Origin: a virus
Direction: 5' to 3' (one strand)
DNA: 35,040 bases
Virus record (IMG/VR): IMGVR_UViG_3300035682_000102
Coordinates: 1-35,040 of that record
The notes under the pieces are model-generated. The model was not told the DNA's origin. It was given only the letters and a program-made list of their open reading frames with translations, and searched no databases. The position numbers and the translations under genes are program-made. This document shows, piece by piece, positions 1 through 7,751 of this stretch. Numbering within the stretch: position 1 is the first letter of the stretch; each line of letters starts with the position of its first letter.

Positions 1-1
1 G

Positions 2-139
2 GCTTACATGCTGTCCTTAAAGTACGCGCCCGAGCGTATGGTTTCATTAAAACAAATATACGAAGAAGACTTTCAACGCGCAGCTTTGGCTGACCGAGAT
101 ACCGCGAGTGTGCATTTTGTCCCTGATCTAGGGTTCTAA
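2..139 (+). CDS. 3' end of a tail/adaptor structural gene (partial)
   Basis: An open frame runs in from the left edge and stops at TAA 137-139, one base before the next ATG. The 45 visible residues include a helical stretch with LSLKYAPERM and IYEEDFQRAAL, and end in VPDLGF. From memory, such C-termini occur in head-tail connector or tail-tube-A-like proteins of short-tailed aquatic phages, which fits the adaptor-like gene two places downstream. The fold cannot be judged from this fragment. The start lies outside the window. Confidence 0.7.
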   Translation, partial: AYMLSLKYAPERMVSLKQIYEEDFQRAALADRDTASVHFVPDLGF

Positions 140-140
140 A

Positions 141-491
141 ATGGCTTTCGCAACGGGCAAATTCTCCTACGGCCTCTGTGATTATTGCGGTCAGCGGTAC
201 GCGTACAATGTTTTGCGCAAGAACTGGCGTGGTTTTATGGTTTGCCCAGAGGATTACGAGCCAAAAGAGCCGCAGCTTGAGCCTTTAAAGTATCGCGGAG
301 ACTCGATTGCACTACGTGATCCGCGCCCAGACCGTATTGAACCAATGTCCGTGTTTGTTGGGGCGCCAGGCTTTACTGCATTTCAGAGTTTAGGTAGTGC
401 GAATGGTGGCACGAACATGCAGCCTTATCCTTCTGCTAACGATGTTGTTGGGATAAGCTCCGTTGGCAAAGTTACAGTGGTGACAACATGA
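141..491 (+). CDS. small putative zinc-binding structural-module protein
   Basis: 116 residues. The N-terminus has a CxxC pair (CDYCGQ, residues 13-18) followed about 20 residues later by a lone Cys in the MVCPED stretch, resembling a degenerate zinc ribbon. A basic/proline region LRDPRPDR follows. Similar short proteins sit between adaptor genes in many aquatic podovirus-like phages, but I know of no established function. The start follows the upstream stop by one base, and its TGA overlaps the next ATG (ATGA at 488-491), so it is probably translationally coupled. The coding call is sound; the role is unknown. Confidence 0.8.
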   Translation: MAFATGKFSYGLCDYCGQRYAYNVLRKNWRGFMVCPEDYEPKEPQLEPLKYRGDSIALRDPRPDRIEPMSVFVGAPGFTAFQSLGSANGGTNMQPYPSANDVVGISSVGKVTVVTT

Positions 492-1138
492 CATATGACG
501 AATTAGTCACGAACATTCGCAATTACACCGAGGTAGACGCTAACGTCTTTTCAACCGCGGTAATTAACACGTTCATTACGCTTGCCGAAAACCGGATTTT
601 GCGGGATATTGATCTGGATGTGTTCAAGCTTGAGGTGGCCGGCTCAATGACGAGTGGGAACAAGTTCCTGACGGCGCCTTCAGACATTTTGACGCATCGC
701 TACATGATGATTACGTCAGGCACCAATCAGATTTTTTTGGATTTCCGAGATACTTCTTTTATGAAGGAGTACTGGCCAAACGGCGCTACTACAGGGACGC
801 CAAAATACTACTCCGTATGGGATCAAAACACGTTTTACGTGGCGCCTACGCCAAATGCAAATTTTTCTGTTGAGCTCGGGTACATTTACCGCCCTGCACA
901 ACTCTCTCCTGCAACGCCCACGACGTGGATTAGCACAAACGCTCCCGAAGCGCTTTTTTATGCGTGTTTAATTCAAGCTTACAGTTACACTAAGGGACCG
1001 TTGGAGATGCTGACGTACTTTGAAAACAGCTATAAGCAGGCGGTTCAGGGTCTAGGCATTGAGCAACAAGGACGTCGCCGTCGTGATGAGTACAGAGACG
1101 GAATGGTGCGTATAGTCCTTAAATCAGAGAGCCCGTAA
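488..1138 (+). CDS. head-tail adaptor / connector-like protein
   Basis: 216 residues. The N-terminus MTYDELVTNIRNYTEVD, then LAENRILRDIDLDVF, then a beta-rich middle with FLTAPSDIL and GTPKYYSVWDQNTFYVAPTP, is the pattern I associate with adaptor proteins joining portal to tail in short-tailed aquatic phages (similar in role to tail tubular protein A or P22 gp4/gp10). The C-terminus is basic (QGRRRRDEYRDG). It starts in an ATGA overlap with the upstream gene and ends two bases before the next ATG. It is a structural virion component by family resemblance. The exact adaptor ring is not determined here. Confidence 0.75.
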   Translation: MTYDELVTNIRNYTEVDANVFSTAVINTFITLAENRILRDIDLDVFKLEVAGSMTSGNKFLTAPSDILTHRYMMITSGTNQIFLDFRDTSFMKEYWPNGATTGTPKYYSVWDQNTFYVAPTPNANFSVELGYIYRPAQLSPATPTTWISTNAPEALFYACLIQAYSYTKGPLEMLTYFENSYKQAVQGLGIEQQGRRRRDEYRDGMVRIVLKSESP

Positions 1139-1140
1139 TC

Positions 1141-1428
1141 ATGAATTTAAATCCCGCTTCTGTTTTAGTAAAACCAGTCTCTGTTTCTACCACCTCGGGG
1201 CGTGGTCACACGCCTGAGGAATTAGCAGAACTCTTTGTGAACAAAATTATTCAGGTTGGAAATAGTTCTCATCCTGTAATACGTGATCAGGCGATTGCAT
1301 TTCGTGAGTCGGTCAAGCAATTAGCCGTAATTTATTTACGAGAAGCGGTAGTCCAAGACCGTGCAACTTTGGCACACAGGATGAAGAAGGCGGGTCAGCC
1401 TGATTTAGTGAATTTTTTAGGGGATTGA
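1141..1428 (+). CDS. conserved small phage protein, function unknown
   Basis: 95 residues. After a Ser/Thr-rich start it is nearly all helical: HTPEELAELFVNKIIQV, then IRDQAIAFRESVKQLAVIYLREAVVQDRATL, then a Leu/Ala-containing end. Similar short helical proteins lie in the adaptor/tail region of related aquatic phages. No catalytic or membrane motif is visible. A scaffold or minor structural role is possible from context only. It ends one base before the next gene. Confidence 0.7.
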   Translation: MNLNPASVLVKPVSVSTTSGRGHTPEELAELFVNKIIQVGNSSHPVIRDQAIAFRESVKQLAVIYLREAVVQDRATLAHRMKKAGQPDLVNFLGD

Positions 1429-1429
1429 T

Positions 1430-1876
1430 ATGGCGTTTACGGGAAATTTTATGTGTACAAGCTTTAAGGTGCAAATCCTTGAGGGCGTTCACGACTTCCG
1501 CACTGCGGGCGGAGACATTTTTAAGCTTGCCATGTATGACAACAGCGCCTCGTTTACTGCGGCGACTACTGCGTACACGGTTACAAACGAAGTAGCAAAC
1601 TCTGGCACCTATGCAGCAGGCGGTGGCACACTGACGCAAGTCACTCCTACTTCTAGCGGCACGACGGCCTTCACGGACTTTGCTGACCTGTCTTTTACAA
1701 GTGCAACAATTACCGCATTTGGTGCGTTGATCTATAACACCACTCCTAGCCACACTTACTCAAACCCTACGGTTGCCGTGTTGGACTTTGGAGGTGCAAA
1801 GACCTCGACCAACGGGACGTTTACCATTATTTTCCCGACTGCTGATGCGACTAATGCGATTATCCGCATTGCCTAA
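1430..1876 (+). CDS. beta-rich minor structural protein
   Basis: 148 residues, rich in Thr, Ala, Ser and Gly with alternating hydrophobics and no cysteine except one near the N-terminus. Recognisable elements are FKLAMYDNSASF, YTVTNEVANSGTY, a GGGTLTQ turn and LSFTSATITAFGALIYN, suggesting an all-beta decoration or tail component. AGGGG about 7 nt before the ATG is a good Shine-Dalgarno. Its position between adaptor genes and fibre genes supports a virion role. The fold is not proven. Confidence 0.75.
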   Translation: MAFTGNFMCTSFKVQILEGVHDFRTAGGDIFKLAMYDNSASFTAATTAYTVTNEVANSGTYAAGGGTLTQVTPTSSGTTAFTDFADLSFTSATITAFGALIYNTTPSHTYSNPTVAVLDFGGAKTSTNGTFTIIFPTADATNAIIRIA

Positions 1877-1887
1877 TAGGGGGTGAT

Positions 1888-2586
1888 GTGGCTGATGTGC
1901 GGATCGCGCTTGGTGGGTTCGGATCCGAGGGCTGGGGAGATGCAGCCTGGGGTGAAGGAAGCGTTTCTGTCTCGGCAACGGGGCAGGTGGGATCCGTCAC
2001 GGTTGCGGCAAATAGTGATGTTACGCTTACAGGTGTTTTTGCCACAGGGCAGGTAGGAAGCGTTGCGGTTACTGCAACGGCGGACGTTCCTGTTGCGGGG
2101 CTGTCGGCCACAGGTCAGGTAGGAAGTGTCTTAGTCACGGGCCAAGCCAATCTAACTCTTACGGGTGTGGCTGGAACAGGGCAAGTTGGTTCTGTGGTCG
2201 TGACCGCCGCATCTGATGTTCCTGTGACAGGTGTTTTTGCTACAGGAAGTATAGGCGCGGTACAGGTAACGGCAAATGCGGATGTGTTTGCCGTAGGGTC
2301 GCAGGCGCTAGGCGCAGTAGGAAGCGTTGTTGTTACTGGAACAGCAAATATCCCCGTTGTAGGATTGTCTGCAACGGGCTCAGTTGGATCAGTGTTTGTC
2401 ACGGCGGACGTAGATGTATTTGTCACGGGTGTGCAAGCGCAGGCGCTTATTAACCCCGTTTTGGTATGGGGCGTGATTGATGACAATCAGACCCCTAACT
2501 GGCAAAATGTGGACGATGCGCAAAGTACAAGTTGGACCCCAGTAAATGATTCTCAGGCAGTAGTCTGGACTAAAATAGCAGCATAA
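1888..2586 (+). CDS. tail-associated repeat protein (GTG start)
   Basis: 232 residues from a GTG at 1888, preceded by a G-rich Shine-Dalgarno (1878-1883); no ATG is better placed. After an N-terminus with GGFGSEGWGDAAWGEG come seven perfectly sized 22-residue beta repeats (consensus ATGxVGSVxVTAxADVxVTG, residues 30-183). The C-terminus has three 11-residue units of the form (I/V)(D/N)DxQxxxW, ending WTKIAA. This architecture recurs in tail-fibre regions of aquatic phages. It probably forms an elongated beta rod or acts as a fibre-attachment protein. The role is inferred from architecture and from the fibre gene next door. Confidence 0.8.
   Translation: MADVRIALGGFGSEGWGDAAWGEGSVSVSATGQVGSVTVAANSDVTLTGVFATGQVGSVAVTATADVPVAGLSATGQVGSVLVTGQANLTLTGVAGTGQVGSVVVTAASDVPVTGVFATGSIGAVQVTANADVFAVGSQALGAVGSVVVTGTANIPVVGLSATGSVGSVFVTADVDVFVTGVQAQALINPVLVWGVIDDNQTPNWQNVDDAQSTSWTPVNDSQAVVWTKIAA
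1975..2436 (+). repeat. seven tandem 66-bp (22-residue) coding repeats
   Basis: Seven in-frame units of exactly 22 codons begin at the GCA of 1975. The ATGQVGSV core opens units 1-3, with variants GTGQVGSV, ATGSIGAV, ALGAVGSV and ATGSVGSV in units 4-7. Units alternate between two endings (near TLTGVF and VPVAGLS), which suggests duplication of a two-unit block. DNA identity between units is partial, so the array is old or under diversifying change. Confidence 0.85.
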
Positions 2587-2598
2587 AGGAAGATCAAC

Positions 2599-5500
2599 AT
2601 GGCAATCAACTACACAACTTTACTTGGCCTTGCACAACCTGTCACGGGCACTGAATCCAACGTGTGGGGGGACGCTGTTAATGATCAAATTACCGCACTT
2701 TTAGACAGTGCGATTGCGGGTGCGGCTACGATTAGCGTGACTGCAGGAAACGTGACGCTCACGGATTTAGATGGTGCAGCGGATCAGGCGCGGATGGCGA
2801 TTCTTATTTTGACAGGAACGCCTGGTACAACGCGAAACGTGGTGGCGCCTTCACGAAGCAAGACATATATTGTTATTAACCAGTCGGACGCTTCTGCGGT
2901 CATCAAAGGTTCGGCGACCACGGGTGTTACGGTGCGCGCGGGTCAAGCGGCCACCTGCGTGTGGAATGGGACTGACTTTGAGATTGTGGCTTCGGGCGAT
3001 GTTGACGGTCCCGCCTCAGCAACAAACACTGCCGTTCCCACGTTTGATGGCACAACGGGCAAGCTAATTCAGAACAACTCAGGCGTGACGATTGCTGCTA
3101 ACGTCGTGACTGCCACTGGGTTCACGGGTGCTTTAAACGGCACTCTGGGCGCAACCACTCCAGCCACAGTCGTTGCCACGCAAGTAGACATCACAGCTCA
3201 AGGCGACTTGCGCCTGCAAGACACCACAGGCGGGCAGTATGTAGCCTTACAAGCCCCCGGAACGATTGCTACTAGCTACACCCTTACCTTGCCTACCGAT
3301 GATGGCACAGCGGGTCAGGCGCTGATTACAGATGGCTCAGGTGTGTTGTCATGGTCTACCGCTGCATCAGGCGATGTTTATGGTCCCGCCTCTGCAACAG
3401 ATAACGCCGTAGCTCGGTACGATGGCACAACGGGCAAACTGATTCAAAACTCAGCCGTTACCATTGCTGACGATGGCGCGACTGTCATTGCTGCTAATAG
3501 TGCGTCTGATGGTCTGAGAATCACGCAGATTGGTGCGGGTAACGCTCTGTTGGTTGAGGATAGTGCTAATCCTGATGCAAGTCCGTTTGTGGTGACTGCC
3601 GATGGAACTGTGATTCGTGGGTATACAAGTCCTGTCGTAACTGATAATTATGTAGGTACGCAAGGAACTCCACTTATTCAAACTCACGCTAACGCTACCA
3701 CTGCTTCTGGGTTAGCTAGTTTTGTGTGGGAATCTTCAGCAGTATCTCCAGCACCATCTGTGATACTTAGCAGAAGCAGAAGCGCAACTATAGGGTCTTT
3801 TTCTTCTGTTGCCAGTGGCGATGCTATCGGGGCAATCAATTTTAACGGTGACGATGGAACTGCTTTTGTTGTTGGCGCATCAATTCTTGCATCAGTAGAC
3901 GGAACCCCGGGCACAAATGATATGCCCGGTCGCTTGGTGTTCAACACCACGGCTGATGGTGCGTCTAGCCCGACTGAGCGGATGCGGATTAGCTCGTCTG
4001 GAGCAATCGGTATTGGTACGGCGTTAACACAAGTCAACCTGTACAACACAAGAAACCTTTCGGGCAACGTCACATCATACGGCAATTATTTACAAGCTAC
4101 TATTCAATCCGATGTTACAACATCGGCGATTGGTTACAGGTCTGCGCTTAGTACGGTTGCGAGCGCTTTTACTTTAAGTTCTCTGTACGGATTTTATTCT
4201 GGACAAGGGACAATTGGCGCTGGCTCAACTGTTACAAATCAATTTGGTTTTGTAGCAGACTCATCCCTCACAGGCGCAACCAACAACTACGGATTCTACA
4301 GCGACATCGCAAGCGGCACAGGTCGTTGGAACTTCTACGCTGCGGGTACGGCAAGCAACTACATGGCAGGTAATTTAGAGATTGCCTCTACAAATGCCAC
4401 TGCGTTGTCCGTGGTTGGCGGTGCAACAATTGGAAATGCAACGGCGACAACTGGCTTAACAGTTCAAAGCGCAATCAATTGGAACTTTTCACCTTTAAAT
4501 GTTATTAGGTCAGCAACAAATACGTCTACGCCTAGACTGATTGCTATGCCTTTAGGCGGCGACAGTTTATCGTCTGCATCAATAGGTGACTACAACGCTA
4601 TTTGGGGTATTTACAACGCATCACCATCAGCCGCATCAACTTCTTCCGCACTTCAAGGCGAGATGGCTCTTGCCGCATACTACGGTCATCGTTGGTATGT
4701 AAATGGTATTGAGCGTGGTCGAATATCAAATACTGGCGTATGGTCATTGGGGGCTACAGCAGGCACAGAATCCCTGCGTGTCACGCCTGTTGCTAGTGCG
4801 GTGAATTACGCAGAAGTTAGGGGCAATGTAACAAGCGGCAACCCTTTAATATTTGCAAACGGTTCTGATACAAATATTGGATTAAATTTATCAAGCAAGG
4901 GTGTAAGCGGCAATCTGTTCTACACAAACGCTGGTGCTAATTTGCAATTTGTAGTAGCCCACACAGCCTCAGCAGTTAATTACATTTCCGTATTTGGCGC
5001 ACCAACAGGAAGTGGTGGATACCTACAAGCGTCTGGCTCAGACACAAACATACCGCTTGTTTATTCTTCTAAAGGCAATCGAGAACACGCTTTTTACACA
5101 GATGGCAATTCTTTTACTCAACAATTCCGCATTTCCCACACAGCCTCAGCAGTTAACTACTGGGTTTTGACAGGCGCAGTAGCCACAGGTCAACCGTCAC
5201 TACAACCCGCTGGTAGCGATACAAATATCAGCGCGGCATTTACAACTAAAGGGACTGGAAGTCACGTATTTTATACAAACAACTTAAACTCAGTCGGTTT
5301 AGTCATATCCCACACAGCCTCAGCAGTTAACTATCTGCAAGTGACGGGTGGTGTAACAGGCGATAGCCCGTCACTTAGCGCACAAGGTTCTGATGCAAAC
5401 GCAACAATCAAGTACCTATCTAAAGGTACTGGCAATCATTTCTTCTACACAGGCACATCACCTGCTTTACAGTTTGTTGTAGCACCTACAGCCTCAGCAG

Positions 5501-5715
5501 TTAACTACCTGCAAGTGACGGGCGGGGCTACGGGTAATGCTGCCACGATGTCGGCAGCAGGCTCAGACACCAACATCGACTTAGCCCTTACCCCAAAAGG
5601 CACAGGCAACGTCCGTTTTGGCACACTCACAGCCAACGCAGACGCACCCGTCACGGGCTATATTCTTATAAAAGATTCTGGTGGTACTACTCGTAAACTA
5701 GCTGTTATTGCTTAA
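2599..5715 (+). CDS. tail fibre protein
   Basis: 1038 residues. The N-terminus (INYTTLLGLAQPVTGTESN then VWGDAVNDQ) is a typical virion-attachment start of aquatic phage tail fibres. It is followed by two copies of a GPASAT-x-NAV / DGTTGKLIQN block (near residues 135-160 and 260-285). The centre has PGRLVFNTTADG and ERMRISSSGAIGIG, then five degenerate repeats marked HTASAVNY and KGTGNxxFYT in the C-terminal third. The end, APVTGYILIKDSGG, resembles fibres that finish without a peptidase S74 chaperone, and no S74 domain is visible. It should mediate host recognition. AAGGAAG lies about 7 nt before the ATG. Confidence 0.9.
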   Translation: MAINYTTLLGLAQPVTGTESNVWGDAVNDQITALLDSAIAGAATISVTAGNVTLTDLDGAADQARMAILILTGTPGTTRNVVAPSRSKTYIVINQSDASAVIKGSATTGVTVRAGQAATCVWNGTDFEIVASGDVDGPASATNTAVPTFDGTTGKLIQNNSGVTIAANVVTATGFTGALNGTLGATTPATVVATQVDITAQGDLRLQDTTGGQYVALQAPGTIATSYTLTLPTDDGTAGQALITDGSGVLSWSTAASGDVYGPASATDNAVARYDGTTGKLIQNSAVTIADDGATVIAANSASDGLRITQIGAGNALLVEDSANPDASPFVVTADGTVIRGYTSPVVTDNYVGTQGTPLIQTHANATTASGLASFVWESSAVSPAPSVILSRSRSATIGSFSSVASGDAIGAINFNGDDGTAFVVGASILASVDGTPGTNDMPGRLVFNTTADGASSPTERMRISSSGAIGIGTALTQVNLYNTRNLSGNVTSYGNYLQATIQSDVTTSAIGYRSALSTVASAFTLSSLYGFYSGQGTIGAGSTVTNQFGFVADSSLTGATNNYGFYSDIASGTGRWNFYAAGTASNYMAGNLEIASTNATALSVVGGATIGNATATTGLTVQSAINWNFSPLNVIRSATNTSTPRLIAMPLGGDSLSSASIGDYNAIWGIYNASPSAASTSSALQGEMALAAYYGHRWYVNGIERGRISNTGVWSLGATAGTESLRVTPVASAVNYAEVRGNVTSGNPLIFANGSDTNIGLNLSSKGVSGNLFYTNAGANLQFVVAHTASAVNYISVFGAPTGSGGYLQASGSDTNIPLVYSSKGNREHAFYTDGNSFTQQFRISHTASAVNYWVLTGAVATGQPSLQPAGSDTNISAAFTTKGTGSHVFYTNNLNSVGLVISHTASAVNYLQVTGGVTGDSPSLSAQGSDANATIKYLSKGTGNHFFYTGTSPALQFVVAPTASAVNYLQVTGGATGNAATMSAAGSDTNIDLALTPKGTGNVRFGTLTANADAPVTGYILIKDSGGTTRKLAVIA
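4770..5640 (+). repeat. five diverged ~57-residue repeats in the tail fibre C-terminal third
   Basis: Five units carry (H/P)xASAVNY, then xGSD(T/A)N, then KG(T/x)xxxxFYT. The DNA core CCTCAGCAGTTAA is identical in four of them, around 4969, 5147, 5317 and 5493. Near-identical short cores within otherwise diverged units could allow recombination that changes unit number. Confidence 0.75.
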
Positions 5716-5725
5716 AGGAAATCAA

Positions 5726-5890
5726 TTGAAAGTAACTCTTACACTAGAAGTAGAACAAGTTAATGCTATCTTGCAAACGCTCGGACAACTTCCAACCTCA
5801 AGCGGTGCGTTTCCCTTGATGGTAGAAATTAAAAAACAAGCAGACGAGCAAGTAAAAGCCAACCAACCAATCCCACAGGTGAAACTATGA
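5726..5890 (+). CDS. short conserved phage protein (TTG start)
   Basis: 54 residues: an N-terminal strand-like KVTLTLEVEQVN, a short helix, then a Lys/Gln-rich tail. I place the start at TTG 5726 because AAAGGA at 5714-5719 is 6 nt upstream; an earlier TTG at 5708 would overlap the tail fibre end and has no site. Such a protein directly follows fibre genes in related phages. No function is known to me. Its TGA overlaps the next ATG (5887). Confidence 0.65.
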   Translation: MKVTLTLEVEQVNAILQTLGQLPTSSGAFPLMVEIKKQADEQVKANQPIPQVKL

Positions 5891-6231
5891 ACTGGATCAT
5901 CAACTCACTCTCTGTCATGAACACGCCCGAACCCGAAACGGTGGTCATGTCTAACTTCACAATCAACGACACACAAAGTGGGCTGACAGGCTCGGTGACG
6001 TACTCGGTGAACTTGCTGCCTAATGACGGCAAAAACTTCATCCCCTACTCTGACATTACACAAGTTGAAGCCGTTCAATGGACGCAAGACGCTCTGGGTG
6101 CTGATCGTGTAGCGGCAATGGAAGCTGAAGTGCAAGCCCAGATTGACGCACAGAAAGTGCCGACACCACAGCCTGCACCGTTGCCTTGGGTTGCTCCTGA
6201 AACCGTACCCGCAGATGTTGTCCCTGCTTAA
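5887..6231 (+). CDS. conserved phage protein following the tail fibre
   Basis: 114 residues. It starts MNWIINSLSVMNTPEPETVV, continues with a beta stretch ending GSVTYSVNLLPNDGKNFIPYSDI, then a helix with QVEAVQWTQDALGADRVAAMEAEVQAQID, and ends in a proline-rich tail. Small proteins with this MNW start and a central FxPYxxLT-like element are common between fibre and lysis genes of marine phages. No enzymatic motif is seen. A fibre-associated or assembly role is speculation from position. It starts in an ATGA overlap. Confidence 0.7.
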   Translation: MNWIINSLSVMNTPEPETVVMSNFTINDTQSGLTGSVTYSVNLLPNDGKNFIPYSDITQVEAVQWTQDALGADRVAAMEAEVQAQIDAQKVPTPQPAPLPWVAPETVPADVVPA

Positions 6232-6337
6232 AAACTGTGTGTGCCTACTGGGGGCGCTTGCGCTGCTCCCAATTATTTTAATTGCTATGACAGCCTTGAT
6301 TCCGTGGGCAATCTACGCAATATTTAAGGACGTATGA
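6215..6337 (+). CDS. 40-residue single-TM peptide, lysis cassette
   Basis: From ATG 6215 the peptide has a short N-terminus (MLSLLKNCVC) and then one long hydrophobic stretch to WAIYAIFKDV. It overlaps the end of the previous gene by 17 nt, and its TGA overlaps the next ATG (6334). A longer reading from 6143 is less credible because its extra 24 residues are out-of-frame readings of the upstream gene. The size and place fit a small holin/antiholin-like or membrane accessory peptide. No family was recognised. Confidence 0.55.
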   Translation: MLSLLKNCVCLLGALALLPIILIAMTALIPWAIYAIFKDV

Positions 6338-6591
6338 TGGATTGGCAAATAATCATCAATATCGGTGCAGGCTCACTACTGACTATTGGTGGTTGGTTTG
6401 CCCGTCAGTTATGGGATTCTGTTAAAGAACTCAAGAAAGAGATTGCCGATCTGCGCCTGCACGTTAGCGAAACTTACACCAAGAAGTCTGAGGTTGACAC
6501 CCTGCGTGGTGAGATGGATAAACGCTTTGACCGCCTTGAGCAAATGATTGCTCGACTCTATGACAAGATTGATGCTAAGGCAGATAAATGA
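6334..6591 (+). CDS. membrane-anchored coiled-coil protein of the lysis cassette
   Basis: 85 residues with N-terminal membrane segment IIINIGAGSLLTIGGWFA, then a charged helical region (VKELKKEIADLRLHV, then MDKRFDRLEQMIARLYDKID) predicted as coiled coil. ATG 6334 and ATG 6337 are both possible starts; the first overlaps the upstream stop. Similar proteins accompany holins in aquatic phages. The N-in anchor plus coiled coil would suit an inner-membrane spanin component or a holin partner, but no outer-membrane lipoprotein partner is visible. The role is inferred. Confidence 0.7.
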   Translation: MMDWQIIINIGAGSLLTIGGWFARQLWDSVKELKKEIADLRLHVSETYTKKSEVDTLRGEMDKRFDRLEQMIARLYDKIDAKADK

Positions 6592-6671
6592 CTTACTTAA
6601 AAGCAAAGTGGGAAGCGTTCAAAGCGTGGTGCTGGCGCATGGTGGCTTGGTTTAAAAACGTGAGGTTCTGA
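6588..6671 (+). CDS. 27-residue Trp/Lys-rich peptide
   Basis: ATG 6588 overlaps the upstream TGA (ATGA), and the stop TGA 6669-6671 is one base before the holin ATG. The peptide is amphipathic and basic, with four Trp (MTYLKAKWEAFKAWCWRMV, then AWFKNVRF). It fills the only gap in an otherwise fully overlapped cassette, which supports real translation. It looks like a membrane-surface-binding helix. Function unknown. Confidence 0.5.
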   Translation: MTYLKAKWEAFKAWCWRMVAWFKNVRF

Positions 6672-6672
6672 C

Positions 6673-7089
6673 ATGTTTCCAATCATGGATATTCTTGGCA
6701 TTGGCATGAAGGTCTTAGATAAGTTTTTTCCTGACCCTGAGCAGAAAGCCAAAGCCCAGCTTGAACTCATGCAGATGCAGCAAAATGGCGAGCTTGCAAA
6801 AATGCAGGCTGATATGCAAGAGCAAGGCGAGCTTACCAAGCGCCAAGAAAACGACATGCGATCAGACTCTTGGCTCTCCAAAAACATTCGCCCTATGACG
6901 CTCATAGCCATTCTTGTAGGCTATTTTATCTTTGCCATGATGTCAGCGTTTGATCTTGATACAAACGAGAAGTACGTTGAGTTGCTTGGTCAGTGGGGCA
7001 TGTTAATTATGAGCTTTTACTTTGGTGGTCGCACCCTTGAGAAGATCATTGACATGAAAAGCAAAACGCCCGAAAAGAGCGACAAGTAA
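6673..7089 (+). CDS. holin, three-TM (GTA-holin-like) family
   Basis: 138 residues. The N-terminus is short and hydrophobic (MFPIMDILGIGMKVLDKFFP), then a Gln/Met/Lys-rich coiled segment (residues 22-65), then KNIRPMTLIAILVGYFIFAM and a second membrane segment near WGMLIMSFYFGGRTLEKI. The RPMTL motif before a TM and the GGRTLEK end are typical of the 3TM holin family of gene transfer agents and phages. It should form inner-membrane lesions that release the downstream endolysin. The charged C-terminal tail KSKTPEKSDK is typical too. Confidence 0.8.
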   Translation: MFPIMDILGIGMKVLDKFFPDPEQKAKAQLELMQMQQNGELAKMQADMQEQGELTKRQENDMRSDSWLSKNIRPMTLIAILVGYFIFAMMSAFDLDTNEKYVELLGQWGMLIMSFYFGGRTLEKIIDMKSKTPEKSDK

Positions 7090-7751
7090 TGGTAACGGCT
7101 AAAAAACCTGCGGTTAAACGAGCGCCAGTCAAACGGGTTGCAAAACCTGCGCCCGTCAAAAGCCCAGACTTTACCGATAAGGTCATTGATCTTATTAAGT
7201 GGGTAGACAGCCCGTTTAAACTGATCTCGGTGGTGCTGATTGCGTTTGTTGCGTTTGCTGGATACTTTGCTTGGGACTCACGGCAAGTCATCCTCGGTGC
7301 AATTAGTAGCAAGAAGACAGAGTTAAAAGAACCGTTGCTGGTTGAGGCTATTGCCAAGTCTTTGATTTACGATCTGAGCGCAGATGTGGTGGTTGTGAAC
7401 GCTGTCAATCTTCAGTCAAACAGCCGCACAACCATCTTGGCAATGAGCAATCAGGGTCGTGAGAAATCGCTTGAGGGCGTAATCAACGCTTTGTTTACCA
7501 GTTCGCCTGAACGCAACCGTGCAGTCATCACAATGTTTCAAGGCGAGGTGCATTGCGAAACGTTTGTCCCAAGCTCAAAGATTGGTGAGTACGTTGTCAA
7601 GCATGGTGTGACGTACATGTGTCGTGGCGCTATACCGCCTGAACAAGGCAGGTTTGTAGGCTACATTGCGGTGGGTTTTAAAATACCGCCTAAAGATATT
7701 ATCCAAGCGAAGACTCGCATCAACTTAGCAAGCACGGAGATGAGTAAATGA
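7089..7751 (+). CDS. single-TM membrane protein between holin and endolysin
   Basis: 220 residues. A Lys/Pro/Ala-rich cytoplasmic N-terminus (residues 1-25) precedes one TM (ISVVLIAFVAFAGYFAW, about residues 47-63) and an outside domain of about 150 residues with two Cys (HCETF and YMCRG). That domain has mixed alpha/beta character (ADVVVVNAVNL, RAVITMFQGEV, GRFVGYIAVGF), slightly reminiscent of a GAF-like sensor. The start overlaps the holin stop (TAATG) and the stop overlaps the endolysin start (ATGA). It may regulate or assist lysis; this is inference from place. Confidence 0.65.
   Translation: MVTAKKPAVKRAPVKRVAKPAPVKSPDFTDKVIDLIKWVDSPFKLISVVLIAFVAFAGYFAWDSRQVILGAISSKKTELKEPLLVEAIAKSLIYDLSADVVVVNAVNLQSNSRTTILAMSNQGREKSLEGVINALFTSSPERNRAVITMFQGEVHCETFVPSSKIGEYVVKHGVTYMCRGAIPPEQGRFVGYIAVGFKIPPKDIIQAKTRINLASTEMSK

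Noticed and set aside
1975-2436. CRISPR-like regular repeats
   Set aside because: Units are exact multiples of three, in frame and translated as beta repeats, with no identical repeat/unique spacer pattern.
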